Shown: positions 50,323-60,660, counted from the first letter of the stretch. The stretch is 64,000 bases of DNA from Amycolatopsis sp. NBC_01488 (GCF_036227105.1 NZ_CP109434.1:7970501-8034500), one strand, 5' to 3'. The notes: generated by a model not told the origin, from the sequence alone. Numbers and translations are program-made.

Positions 50323-51464
50323 CGGGCCGGCTCCCGCTCCGGCGCCGCGACGCGCCGCGGGTCGGCGGCCACGGCCGTCTCGTAGACGCGCAGCACCTGC
50401 GTGGCCACCACCGACCAGTCGAACATCGTCACCCGCTCCCCCGCCGCCGCGGCCAGCGACGCCCGACGTGCCGGGTCGCCGAGCAGCTCGCGCAGCCCGT
50501 CCGCCAGCGCCGCCGGGTCGCCGGTGTCGACGAGCATCCCGGCGTGGCCGTCGTCGAGCACCCGCCGGAACGAGTCGAGGCCGCTGGCCAGCACCGGGGT
50601 TCCGGCCGCCATCGCCTCGGTGAGGATCATCCCGAAGCTCTCGCCGCCGGTGTTGGGCGCGCAGTAGACGTCGACGCTGCGCAGCGCCTGGGCCTTCACG
50701 GCGTCGTCGGCCTGCCCGAGCAGCTCCAGGTGCGGCGCCAGCTCGGGGCCGGCGTCGCGGCGCAGCTGGTCCTCGTCACCGCGGCCGACCACCACGAGCC
50801 GCAGGTCCTCGAACTCGGGCAGGATCCGCCGCAGCGCCTCCAGCAGGACGCCCATGCCCTTGCGCGGCTCGCCGAACCGGCCGACGAACCCGACCGTGCC
50901 GCCCGCCCGCGGGTAGCCCGGCAACGGCGTCGCCGAGGAGAAGAACTCGACGTCGACGCCGTTGGGGATCTCCACGGCGTCGCCGCCCGCGTGCTCCACC
51001 TGCACCCGGCGGGCCAGCGCGGACACCGCGATCCGCGCGGTGATCTTCTCCAGCAGCGGCCGCAGCACCGGCTGGAACGCCGACAGCGTGCGCGAGCGCG
51101 TGGTCGCGGTGTGGAACGTCGCCACGATCGGGCCGTCCGCGATGAGCAGCGCCAGCAGCGACAGGCTCGGCGCGGCCGGCTCGTGCAGGTGCAGGACGTC
51201 GAAGTCGCCGTCGCGGATCCAGCGGCGCACCCGCGCGTAGGACACCGGGCCGAACTGCAGCCGGGCGACCGAGCCGTTGTACCGGATGCCGAGTGCCTTG
51301 CCCGCCGGGTGCACGAACTCCGGCAGGTCGGCGTCGTCGTCGGCGGGCGCGAGCACGGACACCTGGTGCCCGCGCGCGAGCAGCGCCTTCGTCAGGTCGA
51401 TCACGTGCCCCTGGACCCCACCGGGCACGTCGAAGCTGTAGGGACAGACGATCCCGACCCGCAT
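50319..51464 (-). CDS. pimA: Phosphatidylinositol alpha-mannosyltransferase PimA
   Basis: Transfers the first mannose from GDP-mannose to phosphatidylinositol at the inner membrane face. The 381-residue GT4 enzyme starts MRVGIVCPYSFDVPGGVQGHV and has the C-terminal EX7E motif GESFGMILTEAMAAGTPVLAS. The ATG at 51464 gives the family N-terminus; a GTG at 51479 would add five residues. It follows the acyltransferase and pgsA in the Rv2612c-Rv2610c order. Confidence 0.95.
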   Translation of the reverse strand: MRVGIVCPYSFDVPGGVQGHVIDLTKALLARGHQVSVLAPADDDADLPEFVHPAGKALGIRYNGSVARLQFGPVSYARVRRWIRDGDFDVLHLHEPAAPSLSLLALLIADGPIVATFHTATTRSRTLSAFQPVLRPLLEKITARIAVSALARRVQVEHAGGDAVEIPNGVDVEFFSSATPLPGYPRAGGTVGFVGRFGEPRKGMGVLLEALRRILPEFEDLRLVVVGRGDEDQLRRDAGPELAPHLELLGQADDAVKAQALRSVDVYCAPNTGGESFGMILTEAMAAGTPVLASGLDSFRRVLDDGHAGMLVDTGDPAALADGLRELLGDPARRASLAAAAGERVTMFDWSVVATQVLRVYETAVAADPRRVAAPEREPAR

Positions 51465-51482
51465 CGGACGCGCAGCCACGCC

Positions 51483-52400
51483 TCAGCTCGCTTCTTCCAG
51501 GTCGACCCGCTCGGCGGCCGCCAGGTCGGCGGGCCAGAACTTCTGCAGCATGTGCCAGTCGGCCGGGTGCGCGGCGATGTCGCCGGCGAAGATGTCGGCC
51601 AGCGCCTGGGTGGCGGCCGCGACCTCGGCGCGCGCGGTGACGCGGATGCGCGGGTGCAGCCGGATCTGCCAGCCGTCCTCGGTGAACCAGCAGCCGGCCG
51701 GGATCAGCGCCGCGCCGGTCGTGGCGGCCAGCCGCGCCGGGCCGCCGGGCATCCGCGCGGCCTCGCCGAAGAACTTCACCGGGATGCCGCTGGTGGTCAG
51801 GTCGCGGTCGCCGACCAGGCAGACGGCCTTGTTCTCCCGCAACCGCTTCAGCAGCACGCGCATCGCCGAGCTGTCGCCGGTCAGCGGCACGATCTCGAAG
51901 CCGAGCGACTCGCGGTACTCGACGAACCGGCGGTAGAGCGACTCGGGCTTCAGCCGCTCGGCGACGGTCGTGAAGCCGCCGAGGTAGTCGGCGAGCCACA
52001 CGCCGGCGATGTCCCAGTTCCCGCTGTGCGGCAGCGCCATCACCGCGCCGTTGCCCTCGGCGAGCGCGGCGTCGAGGTTTTCGACGCCGGTGATCGACCC
52101 GGCGACCTTCGCGCTGACCTCCTTCTGGTCCATCGACGGCAGCCGGAACGTCTCGTGCCAGTACCGGGCGTACGAGCGCATCGCGCGGCGCGTCAGCTCG
52201 TCCAGCTCGGCCGGGTCGGCCTGCGGCACGACGCGGGCGAGGTTGGCGCGCAATTGCCGCACGCCGCCGCCGTCGCGCCGGACGGCGAGGTCGGCACCGA
52301 GCGAGAAGACCGTGCCGCCGAACCCGGGCGGCAGCCACCCGGCCAGCCGCCACCCGGCCGCGTAGCCGAAGGCGCTCAGCCGCTCGGTCAAGCCGCTCAT
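51483..52400 (-). CDS. patA: Phosphatidylinositol mannoside acyltransferase
   Basis: Acylates the mannose of PIM1/PIM2; equivalent to Rv2611c. The 305-residue product belongs to the LpxL/HtrB-like acyltransferases, with the catalytic HX4D as HSGNWD (about 124-129) and DLTTSGIPVKFFGEAARMPGGPARLA further on. Its ATG overlaps the pgsA stop by four bases. Confidence 0.93.
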   Translation of the reverse strand: MSGLTERLSAFGYAAGWRLAGWLPPGFGGTVFSLGADLAVRRDGGGVRQLRANLARVVPQADPAELDELTRRAMRSYARYWHETFRLPSMDQKEVSAKVAGSITGVENLDAALAEGNGAVMALPHSGNWDIAGVWLADYLGGFTTVAERLKPESLYRRFVEYRESLGFEIVPLTGDSSAMRVLLKRLRENKAVCLVGDRDLTTSGIPVKFFGEAARMPGGPARLAATTGAALIPAGCWFTEDGWQIRLHPRIRVTARAEVAAATQALADIFAGDIAAHPADWHMLQKFWPADLAAAERVDLEEAS

Positions 52401-53023
52401 GCCGGCTGCTCCCCGGCGGCGGCCTCGCGGGCCGCCTTCGCCACGGCGGCGAAGCGCTGCCCCAGGGTGATGAGGGACCCGGCGGCCAGCAGCCAGAGCG
52501 TCACGTCGACGGTGTACGGGATGCCGAAGCCGTGCAGGCCGGTGCCGACCAGGGCGATGATCAGCCGCTCGGCGCGTTCGACGAGCCCGCCGTCGACCGG
52601 CAGGCCGGACGCGTCGGCGCGGGCCTTGACGTAGGAGATGACCTGGGCGAGCACCAGGCACAGCAGCGCGGCGGCGGCGGCCGGGTGGTTGTCGTCGACG
52701 ACGAAGCACCACCAGGCGATCGCGGCGAACAACGCGCCGTCGACCAGCCTGTCGCAGGTCGCGTCCAGCACCGCGCCGAACGGGGTGCCGTAGCCGCGGG
52801 CGCGGGCCATCGCGCCGTCGAGGAGGTCGAGCATGGCGAAGCCCCACACCGTGAAGGTGCCCCAGAGGAGGTAGCCGTTCGGGAAGAAGGCCAGGGCGCA
52901 GACGACGGCGCCGGCGGTGCCGAGCACGGTCATCGCGTTCGGGGTCAGCCCGGCGCGGACCAGCGCCTGGCCGATCGGGTCGGTGACGCGGGAAACGGAG
53001 GCACGCGCGAAGATGTTGAGCAT
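52397..53023 (-). CDS. pgsA: Phosphatidylinositol phosphate synthase
   Basis: CDP-alcohol phosphatidyltransferase that makes phosphatidylinositol phosphate from CDP-diacylglycerol and inositol 1-phosphate. The 208-residue, six-helix product carries the full motif DGAMARARGYGTPFGAVLDATCD (DGx2ARx8Gx3Dx3D). First gene of the pgsA-acyltransferase-pimA operon, in the Rv2612c position. Confidence 0.94.
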   Translation of the reverse strand: MLNIFARASVSRVTDPIGQALVRAGLTPNAMTVLGTAGAVVCALAFFPNGYLLWGTFTVWGFAMLDLLDGAMARARGYGTPFGAVLDATCDRLVDGALFAAIAWWCFVVDDNHPAAAAALLCLVLAQVISYVKARADASGLPVDGGLVERAERLIIALVGTGLHGFGIPYTVDVTLWLLAAGSLITLGQRFAAVAKAAREAAAGEQPA

Positions 53024-53112
53024 CGGTTCGTCAGAGGCACCTGGCTACGAGGGTCGGGTGGGCGATGGCAGCCTATCGACCCGCCCCGGCGAACCTGACG
53101 CGCCGCCCCGGC

Positions 53113-53634
53113 TCAGCCCGATTTCGAGAGTTCGCCCTCGTGCTCCCGCGCCTCTTCCGCGGCCTGCGCGGCGGCGCACTTCGGCGAGAGGCGCTGCCGG
53201 ATCGCGGCACTGATCTCACCGAGCGCGACGACCTGCTCGGGCGTCAGCGGGTCGAACAGGCTCTCCCGGACGGCCTCGACGTGCCCGGGCGCGGCCGCTT
53301 CGAGCGCGGCGAAGCCCGCGTCCGTCAGCACCGCCCAGGCACCGCGCTTGTCGGTCGGGCAGGCTTCCCGGCGCACCCAGCCGTTGGCTTCCAGGCGCGC
53401 GACGGCGTGCGAAAGCCGGCTGCGCGACGCCTGGCGGGCGTCGGCGAGCTCGCTCATCCGCAGCCGGCGGCCGGGCGCTTCCGAGAGCGCCACGAGGACT
53501 TCGTAGTACGTGTGCGGCATGCCCGAGTCGTGCTGCAGCTGACCCTCGAGGTGCGCGCTGAGCATGCGGGTGGCCGCGTTGAACTCACGCCAGACGCGCT
53601 GCTCGTCGTCGCTGAGCCATCGGGTTTCGGACAT
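53113..53634 (-). CDS. MarR family regulator
   Basis: A 173-residue MarR protein; the winged helix spans about residues 38-105 (LSEAPGRRLRMSELADARQASRSRLSHAVARLEANGWVRRE). It sits between the HIT gene and pgsA, a place with no regulator in the M. tuberculosis order, so it is an insertion in the block. ATG at 53634. A short palindrome lies just upstream. Confidence 0.9.
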   Translation of the reverse strand: MSETRWLSDDEQRVWREFNAATRMLSAHLEGQLQHDSGMPHTYYEVLVALSEAPGRRLRMSELADARQASRSRLSHAVARLEANGWVRREACPTDKRGAWAVLTDAGFAALEAAAPGHVEAVRESLFDPLTPEQVVALGEISAAIRQRLSPKCAAAQAAEEAREHEGELSKSG

Positions 53635-53653
53635 ACGCCCATCATACCCTCGG

Positions 53654-53665
53654 TTGAACACTCAA
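53654..53665. promoter_or_regulatory. Possible MarR autoregulatory site
   Basis: TTGA (53654-53657) and TCAA (53662-53665) frame ACAC in the sequence GGTTGAACACTCAATC, 20 bp upstream of the MarR start. The TTGAAC half site recurs upstream of the nitroreductase gene at 57062-57083. Confidence 0.45.
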
Positions 53666-53698
53666 TCAGGCTTTGCCGGTTACGGCATTGGAGCGTTT

Positions 53699-54241
53699 CT
53701 ACCAGGCGTCGGCGAGCAGATCCCGCGTTTCGCCCAGCAATTGCGGGAGCACCTTCGTCTGGCCGATGATCGGCATGAAATTCGCGTCGCCACCCCACCG
53801 CGGCACCAGGTGCTGGTGCAGGTGCGCGGCGATCCCCGCGCCCGCGATCACGCCCTGGTTCAGGCCGATGTTGAACCCGTGCGCGCCGGACACCGCGCGG
53901 ATCACCGTCATCGCGTGCTGGGTGAACTCCGCGACCTCGCGGGTCTCGGCGGGCGTCAGCTCGGTGTAGTCGGCGACGTGCCGGTACGGCACCACCATCA
54001 GGTGCCCGGGGTTGTACGGGTACAGGTTCAACACCGCGTACACGGCGTCACCGCGCGCGACGATCAGCCCCGTCTTGTCGTCCAGGGACGGGATGCGGCA
54101 GAACGGGCAGCCGGTGTCCTCGTCGTCGTCCGGCTTGTCCTGGCCCTTGATGTAGGCCATCCGGTGCGGGGTCCAGAGGCGCTGGAACGCGTCCTGGACC
54201 CCGACGCCCTGCTGCTCGACGAGTTCGGGACCGTCACTCAC
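53699..54241 (-). CDS. HIT family nucleotide phosphorylase/hydrolase
   Basis: A 180-residue HIT protein equivalent to Rv2613c, which is reported as an Ap4A phosphorylase. GCPFCRIPSLDD gives a zinc-type Cys pair, YPYNPGHLMVVPYRHV is the nucleotide grip, and HLHQHLVPRW is the HxHxH active site. The GTG at 54241 overlaps the thrS stop (GTGA), so it is cotranslated with thrS. Confidence 0.93.
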   Translation of the reverse strand: MSDGPELVEQQGVGVQDAFQRLWTPHRMAYIKGQDKPDDDEDTGCPFCRIPSLDDKTGLIVARGDAVYAVLNLYPYNPGHLMVVPYRHVADYTELTPAETREVAEFTQHAMTVIRAVSGAHGFNIGLNQGVIAGAGIAAHLHQHLVPRWGGDANFMPIIGQTKVLPQLLGETRDLLADAW

Positions 54242-56265
54242 CGAACGACCGTCTCCAGCGCTTCGGCCGACGGCGACGCGTTCTCGCGGCGCTCGATCCA
54301 GCCGGCGATGGCGTCGACGGCGTCGGCCACCGGCACGCCGTTGATCTGGCCGCCGTCGCGGAAGCGGAACGACACCGCGCCCGCTTCGACGTCCTTCGCG
54401 CCGGCCAGCAGCATGAACGGCACCTTCTGCGTGGTGTGCGTGCGGATCTTCTTCTGCATCCGGTCGTCGCTCGCGTCGACCTCGGCGCGGATCCCCTTGG
54501 CGCGCAACGTCTTCTCGACGTCCTGCAGGAACCCGACCTGGTCGGCGGTGATCGGGATGCCGACCACCTGCACCGGCGCGAGCCACGCCGGGAACGCGCC
54601 CGCGTAGTGCTCGGTCAGCACGCCGAAGAACCGCTCGATCGACCCGAACAGCGCACGGTGGATCATCACCGGCGTCTGCCGGGTGCCGTCCGGCGCGGTG
54701 TACTCCAGCTCGAACCGCTTGTTCTGGTTGAAGTCCAGCTGGATGGTCGACATCTGCCAGGTGCGGCCGATGGCGTCCTTGGCCTGCACCGAGATCTTCG
54801 GGCCGTAGAAGGCCGCGCCGCCCGGGTCCGGGACCAGCTCGAGGCCGGAGTCGACGGCGGCCTGCCGCAGCGTCTCGGTGGCCTCCTCCCACTCCCAGTC
54901 CTCGCCGATGAACTTGTCGGAGTCCCCGCGGGTGGACAGCTCGAGGTAGAAGTCGGAGAGGCCGTAGTCGGCCAGCAGGTCGAGGACGAACTTCAGCAGC
55001 GACCGGAGCTCGCCCGGCATCTGCTCCTTGGTGCAGTAGATGTGCGAGTCGTCCATCGTCAGGCCGCGCACGCGGGTGAGGCCGTGCACCACGCCGGACT
55101 TCTCGTAGCGGTAGACGGTGCCGAACTCGAACAGCCGCAGCGGCAGCTCGCGGTAGGACCGCCCGCGCGAGCGGAAGATCAGGTTGTGCATCGGGCAGTT
55201 CATGGCCTTGAGGTAGTAGTTCTCCTCGTCGAACTGCACCGGCGGGAACATCGTGTCCGCGTAGTACGGCAGGTGGCCGGAGGTGTGGAACAGCTCGCCC
55301 TTGCTGATGTGCGGGGTGTTCACGAACTCGTAGCCGGCCTCCTCGTGGCGGCGGCGCGAGTAGTTCTCCAGCTCCCGGCGGATGATGCCGCCCTTGGGGT
55401 GGAACACCGGCAGGCCGGAGCCGATCTCCTCGGGGAAGGAGAACAGGTCCAGCTCGGCGCCGAGCTTGCGGTGGTCGCGGCGCTCGGCCTCGGCGATCCG
55501 CTCCAGGTAGGCGTCCTGCGCCTCCGCCGACTCCCACGCCGTGCCGTAGATCCGCTGCAGCTGCGGGTTCTTCTCGCTCCCCCGCCAGTACGCCGCGGCC
55601 ACGCGGGTCAGCTTGAACGCCGGGATGAACTTCGTGGTCGGCACGTGCGGACCACGGCAGAGGTCACTCCAGACACGTTCCTTGGTGCGCGGGTCGAGAT
55701 TGTCGTAGATGGTGAGCTCGCCCTCGCCCACCTCCATCACCTCGGAAGTATCCACTTCGGACTTGAGGTCGACGAGCTCGAGCTTGAACGGCTCGTCCGC
55801 CAGTTCCTTCTTGGCCTCGTCGACGGAGTCGAAAACGCGCCGGGAGAACTGCTGGGCGCCCTTCACGATCTGCTTCATGCGCTTTTCGAGCGCCTGCAGG
55901 TCTTCCGGGGTGAACGGAGTGTCAACGGCGAAGTCGTAGTAGAAACCGTCTTTCACCGGCGGCCCGATGCCGAGCTTCGCTTCGGGGAATTGCTGCTGCA
56001 CGGCCTGGGCGAGCACGTGCGCGGCCGAATGGCGGATGACGCTGCGGCCGTCCTCGGTGTTCGCGGCGACCGGCTCGACCTCGGCGTCGGTTTCCGGCGC
56101 CCAGGCGAGGTCGCGCAGCTTGCCCTCGGCGTCGCGCACGACGACGACCGTCTCCTCGCCCTTGGTCGGCAGGCCGGCCTCACGGACCGCCGCGCCCGCC
56201 GTAGTGCCCGCCGGTACCACCACACGGGAGGTGGCCACGGGGGAAACGGGGGGCGACTGCGACAC
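54238..56265 (-). CDS. thrS: Threonyl-tRNA synthetase
   Basis: A 675-residue class II synthetase. It has an N-terminal TGS domain (about 10-75), the second additional editing domain (HSAAHVLAQAVQQQFP, KDGFYYDFAV), the catalytic core (motif 1 region FHPKGGIIRRELE, MNCPMHNLIFRSRGRSYRELPLRLFEFGTVYRYEKSG, motif 3 PVMIHRALFGSIERFFGVL) and the C-terminal anticodon-binding domain (PVQVVGIPIT). ATG at 56265. Confidence 0.97.
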   Translation of the reverse strand: MSQSPPVSPVATSRVVVPAGTTAGAAVREAGLPTKGEETVVVVRDAEGKLRDLAWAPETDAEVEPVAANTEDGRSVIRHSAAHVLAQAVQQQFPEAKLGIGPPVKDGFYYDFAVDTPFTPEDLQALEKRMKQIVKGAQQFSRRVFDSVDEAKKELADEPFKLELVDLKSEVDTSEVMEVGEGELTIYDNLDPRTKERVWSDLCRGPHVPTTKFIPAFKLTRVAAAYWRGSEKNPQLQRIYGTAWESAEAQDAYLERIAEAERRDHRKLGAELDLFSFPEEIGSGLPVFHPKGGIIRRELENYSRRRHEEAGYEFVNTPHISKGELFHTSGHLPYYADTMFPPVQFDEENYYLKAMNCPMHNLIFRSRGRSYRELPLRLFEFGTVYRYEKSGVVHGLTRVRGLTMDDSHIYCTKEQMPGELRSLLKFVLDLLADYGLSDFYLELSTRGDSDKFIGEDWEWEEATETLRQAAVDSGLELVPDPGGAAFYGPKISVQAKDAIGRTWQMSTIQLDFNQNKRFELEYTAPDGTRQTPVMIHRALFGSIERFFGVLTEHYAGAFPAWLAPVQVVGIPITADQVGFLQDVEKTLRAKGIRAEVDASDDRMQKKIRTHTTQKVPFMLLAGAKDVEAGAVSFRFRDGGQINGVPVADAVDAIAGWIERRENASPSAEALETVVR

Positions 56266-56351
56266 GATGGCTCCTCGGACTGGAGTGACGGAGATGACCC
56301 CGACGATGCTAGTCGTCGGCCCGTGCGGACCTCACGCGCGTGGCGCGAACG

Positions 56352-56391
56352 CCGGACCGGCCGCCTCCGGGTGCGGAGGCGGCCGGTCCGG
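56352..56391 (-). terminator. Terminator after the nitroreductase gene
   Basis: A perfect 18-bp GC-rich stem (56352-56369 with 56374-56391) with the tetraloop GGTG. It ends seven bases from the nitroreductase stop and could also block readthrough toward thrS. Confidence 0.85.
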
Positions 56392-56397
56392 TCTAGG

Positions 56398-57012
56398 TCA
56401 GAGGGTTTCGACGACCTGGTCGAAGTCCAGCCGCGGCAGGCGGTCGAACCAGGGGTTCTCACCCGGCTTGCCGACGTTGACGACGACCAGCGAGCGCCAC
56501 TTCTTGTCCGCGAAGAACTCGTCGTCGACGCCCTGGGCGTCGAAGCCGGTCATCGGGCCGGCGGCCAGTCCGGCGGCGCGGACGCCGATGATGAAGTAGC
56601 CGACCTGGAGCAGCGAGTTGAGCTTGGCGAACTCGACGCGGCCCTGCTCGTCGGAGAAGTTGTCCTTCACCTGCGGGGCGTGCGGGAAGACCTGCGGGAT
56701 GTTCTCGTGGAAGTCGACGTCCGCGGCGAGCACGACGGTCAGCGGCGCGGCTTCGGTCTTGTCCCGGTTGCCCGGCGACATGTGCGGCAGCAGGCGGGCC
56801 TTCGCCTCGGCGGTGCGCAGCACCAGCGCGCGCAGCGGCTGGGTGTTCATCGACGTCGGGGCCCACTTGACGAGGTCGTAGATCGCGCGGACCTGCTCCT
56901 CGGTCACCGGCTCGGAGCTGAAGCTGTTGGCCGTGCGCGCCTCGCGGAACAGGAGGTTCTGGACCTCCGCGGGAACCTGGAGGCCTTCGGTCTGCTCGGC
57001 AAAGGTGGTCAT
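56398..57012 (-). CDS. Nitroreductase family / malonic semialdehyde reductase-like protein
   Basis: A 204-residue FMN oxidoreductase of the RutE/HadB-type branch. FREARTANSFSSEPVTEEQVRAIYDLVKWAPTSMNTQPLRALVL is the FMN-binding N-terminus, and GAGPMTGFDAQGVDDEFF-like residues (AAGPMTGFDAQGVDDEFF) form the family core. Probable NAD(P)H-dependent reduction of a small aldehyde or nitro/quinone compound. It is preceded by strong palindromes and followed by a terminator, so it is monocistronic. Confidence 0.88.
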   Translation of the reverse strand: MTTFAEQTEGLQVPAEVQNLLFREARTANSFSSEPVTEEQVRAIYDLVKWAPTSMNTQPLRALVLRTAEAKARLLPHMSPGNRDKTEAAPLTVVLAADVDFHENIPQVFPHAPQVKDNFSDEQGRVEFAKLNSLLQVGYFIIGVRAAGLAAGPMTGFDAQGVDDEFFADKKWRSLVVVNVGKPGENPWFDRLPRLDFDQVVETL

Positions 57013-57047
57013 GGGGCTGAGTTCCTTCCGTGGTCGGATACCCCGTG

Positions 57048-57083
57048 CAACCAGGTTGAGCGTTGAACTATTTCGCGTTCAAC
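57048..57083. promoter_or_regulatory. Palindromic operator upstream of the nitroreductase
   Basis: CAACC/GGTTG (57048-57058, one-base centre) is followed by GTTGAAC (57062-57068) and GTTCAAC (57077-57083) with an eight-base AT-rich spacer. They lie 36-71 bp upstream of the start. The GTTGAAC half site matches the element near the MarR gene at 53654. Confidence 0.6.
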
Positions 57084-57160
57084 TAGGCGGGCCCGGTGAA
57101 GTGGATCACAACGGGAAGCCGCGCGCGCACGAGGCGCGACGAGCCCTCACCCGACCGGGC

Positions 57161-57206
57161 ACGACCACGGCCGCCGATCCCCCTCGGCGGGGATCGGCGG
57201 CCGTGG
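57161..57206 (-). terminator. Terminator after the glycosylphosphotransferase gene
   Basis: A perfect inverted repeat with 20-bp arms (57161-57180 and 57187-57206) and a six-base loop, 26 bases beyond the stop at 57232. This is one of the strongest hairpins in the window. Confidence 0.85.
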
Positions 57207-57231
57207 TCTTCGGCGCGCGGTGCGGGACGGG

Positions 57232-58758
<1,527 letters not shown>

Positions 58759-59432
58759 CTGACCTCCCGGGACCAGGGATCGGGTTGGGTCCGCAAGCAC
58801 GCTGCGTCACCGGCAGTGATTTCGTACAGTCACCACGACTCGGATCTCGCGCTCTGCCCGCGGGGGCTTCACACGGCAAGGTATCGGCGACCCTCTCAGC
58901 ATCGTTACAAGGATTTCCAGCCACATGCAGCGCGTCTTTCCCGCCAGAAAATGGCCGCAAGATAACAAGATGATGACGATGCGTAATAGGGAGTATCCCC
59001 GGGAAAACTACGGTATGTAGCCAAAAGTGCAATGCCCGCACCCGGGTGGACCCACACTCTTCCGAACGGCCGAACCGCCCCGCGAGATCTACTGTGGACA
59101 CTGCGGCGCCGCACCGGTCCACAGTGGACCACCACGGCGCCGCGTACGGCACGACGCGAACGCCGGGTGATCACTCGGTGACGTTCATCGCCGAACCGTC
59201 ACAAGCCCGCATTTCCGTCACAAGTCCCCGGCGCGCACACCGCCGAGGACCACAGCACGCCTCCCGCAAAGTTCGTTCGACAAAAGCCCGCCGCGACAGC
59301 GGACTTCAGAGGAAGTTCCGAAGATTCCCGGCGATACGGGAGCGGAACCCCTCTTGCCACCAGATACGCATAGGCCGAACGGATCGTTCACTCCGCTTAA
59401 AGCGTGACGAACTCCACAACGCAACCACACAC
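58759..59432. other. Long intergenic region without convincing genes
   Basis: No reading frame here has the third-position GC bias of the surrounding genes. 58890-59030 is unusually AT-rich for this genome and may hold the promoter of the sugar transferase gene. An inverted repeat ACTGTGGA (59091-59098) and TCCACAGT (59118-59125) encloses the palindrome GCGGCGCCGC. Confidence 0.5.
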
Positions 59433-59485
59433 GGGGGTCCGGGGGCTCGCCCCCGACGGGGGCGTGGGGGCTCGGCCCCCACAGG
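59433..59485. repeat. Stacked G5/C5 hairpins
   Basis: Three runs of five or more G alternate with C runs: GGGGGCTCGCCCCC, GGGGGCG, and GGGGGCTCGGCCCCC. Each can fold alone or with its neighbour. It lies downstream of the minus-strand tRNA-Val terminator and contains no gene. Confidence 0.65.
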
Positions 59486-59492
59486 ACACAAC

Positions 59493-59533
59493 GAGAGAGC
59501 CCTGTTCGCGCTATTTGCGAACAGGGCTCTCTC
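59493..59533 (-). terminator. Terminator of tRNA-Val(CAC)
   Basis: A perfect 17-bp inverted repeat (59493-59509 and 59517-59533) with a seven-base loop, located 11 bases after the tRNA 3' end on the minus strand. Confidence 0.85.
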
Positions 59534-59543
59534 AGCGAACTCG

Positions 59544-59615
59544 TGGGCGATACTGGGATCGAACCAGTGACCTCTTCGGTGTGAACGAAGCGCTCTCCCG
59601 CTGAGCTAATCGCCC
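59544..59615 (-). tRNA. tRNA-Val (anticodon CAC)
   Basis: Minus strand. The acceptor GGGCGAT pairs with ATCGCCC; the D arm contains AGCTCAGCGGGAGAGC; the anticodon stem CTTCG/CGAAG holds the loop TTCACAC, giving CAC; the T arm is CTGGTTCGATCCCAG. CCA is not encoded. It decodes GUG. Confidence 0.95.
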
Positions 59616-60010
59616 GCTCGCGGTGTCAGGAAACTGTAGCCTACGACTTCCGGGCGCCTGCAAATGGGTGGTCCTCGGCGACCACACTCCGCTTACCGGC
59701 GAGTACGGAACGAACAACCCCGAGCTAGCCGGGGTTGTGGCCGGCGGGGGCCGCGTGCGGCCACGTTCGACACCCGTGCGACGGTGCTATCGCCCGGCGG
59801 CTAAACCGCGCAGTATGGAGGAGTGGGCCCACACGGGGCGCGCCGGTCGATCGCGCGCCGTGGGGAGATCACGGGCACAGACGGGGGCTGATGGGCCCGG
59901 ACGGGTGATATGCGGCGCACCCGTGACGGAATCGGCCTCCCGAAGCGTCTCAGTGGTGACGCCCTCGGCCGGGCCGGGCCGGGCCGGGAAGGGAGACGAA
60001 GGGTAGGACG
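59616..60010. other. Intergenic region upstream of the SsgA-family gene
   Basis: No supported gene. The only structure seen is a short tandem GGCCG repeat (four units, about 59967-59987) just before the ribosome binding region of the next gene. The promoters of tRNA-Val(CAC) and of the SsgA-family gene should lie here. Confidence 0.4.
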
Positions 60011-60436
60011 ATGCGCAACGATCACGTGACGCTCCGCTCGACGGCGGTCTTCGACCTGCTGGCGCCGCGGACGCCCGCGGTTCCGGTCAAGGTGGAGCTG
60101 CGCTACGACACACGCGACCCGTATGCGGTCGTCGCCGCCTTCCGCACCGGCCGCGCCGGCTGGGTCGAGTGGGTGTACGCGCGTGACCTCCTCGCGGACG
60201 GCCTGCTGGCCGACGCGGGTGACGGGGACGTTCGCATCCGCCCGTCGGTCGAGGATCCCGAGTCCGTGCTGATCGAGCTGAACTCGCCGTCCGGGCACGC
60301 CATGTTCGAGGCATCCGCCCAGGAGCTGGCCGACTTCCTCGACCGCACCTACGACGTGGTGCTGCCGGGCAACGAGCACCTCTGGGTCGACGTAGACGAC
60401 GCGCTCACGCACCTCATCCCCCACGATCTGGCCTGA
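60011..60436 (+). CDS. ssgB: SsgA family sporulation/cell division protein, SsgB-like
   Basis: A 141-residue member of the actinomycete-specific SALP family. Features are VKVELRYDTRDPYAVVAAFRTGRAGWVEWVYARDLLADGL and the C-terminal EASAQELADFLDRTYDVVLPGNEH. In Streptomyces, SsgB positions FtsZ at sporulation septa; the single SsgB-like protein in Pseudonocardiaceae probably acts in septum placement. AGGGTAGG precedes the ATG at 60011. Monocistronic, followed by tRNAs. Confidence 0.92.
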   Translation: MRNDHVTLRSTAVFDLLAPRTPAVPVKVELRYDTRDPYAVVAAFRTGRAGWVEWVYARDLLADGLLADAGDGDVRIRPSVEDPESVLIELNSPSGHAMFEASAQELADFLDRTYDVVLPGNEHLWVDVDDALTHLIPHDLA

Positions 60437-60563
60437 TGACGGGCTCGCAACGGCGGAGTGACACCCCGGTGTCGAAGCCGTTTTCGGGGTCCGATATGGT
60501 TTTTCCACACCACGGCGACGGCGGTTCGAGCCCCTGGAGCGGCTAGTCGGCAAGTGGTGCAGT

Positions 60564-60636
60564 GCGGATGTAGCGCAGCTGGTAGCGCATCACCTTGCCA
60601 AGGTGAGGGTCGCGGGTTCGAATCCCGTCATCCGCT
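60564..60636 (+). tRNA. tRNA-Gly (anticodon GCC)
   Basis: The acceptor GCGGATG pairs with CATCCGC. The anticodon stem TCACC/GGTGA frames the loop TTGCCAA, giving GCC. The T arm is CGGGTTCGAATCCCG. CCA is not encoded. First of three clustered plus-strand tRNAs. Confidence 0.96.
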
Positions 60637-60660
60637 CGGTAGGCTCTCGAGGCCTGGCAC

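Noticed and set aside
58905..59174. Minus-strand Arg/Val-rich frame of 89 codons
   Set aside because: No ribosome binding site, no third-position GC bias; probably promoter DNA of the sugar transferase gene.
59046..59570. Plus-strand open frame across the gene-poor region
   Set aside because: Runs through the G5/C5 hairpins, the terminator and part of the tRNA-Val gene; no third-position bias or domain.
59967..59987. GGCCG tandem repeat
   Set aside because: Four units only; ordinary simple-sequence repeat in GC-rich DNA, no phase-variable gene start shown.
59623..60006. Plus-strand frame of 127 codons before the SsgA-family gene
   Set aside because: No ribosome binding site, low-complexity Arg/Gly/Pro product, ends in the tandem GGCCG repeat.
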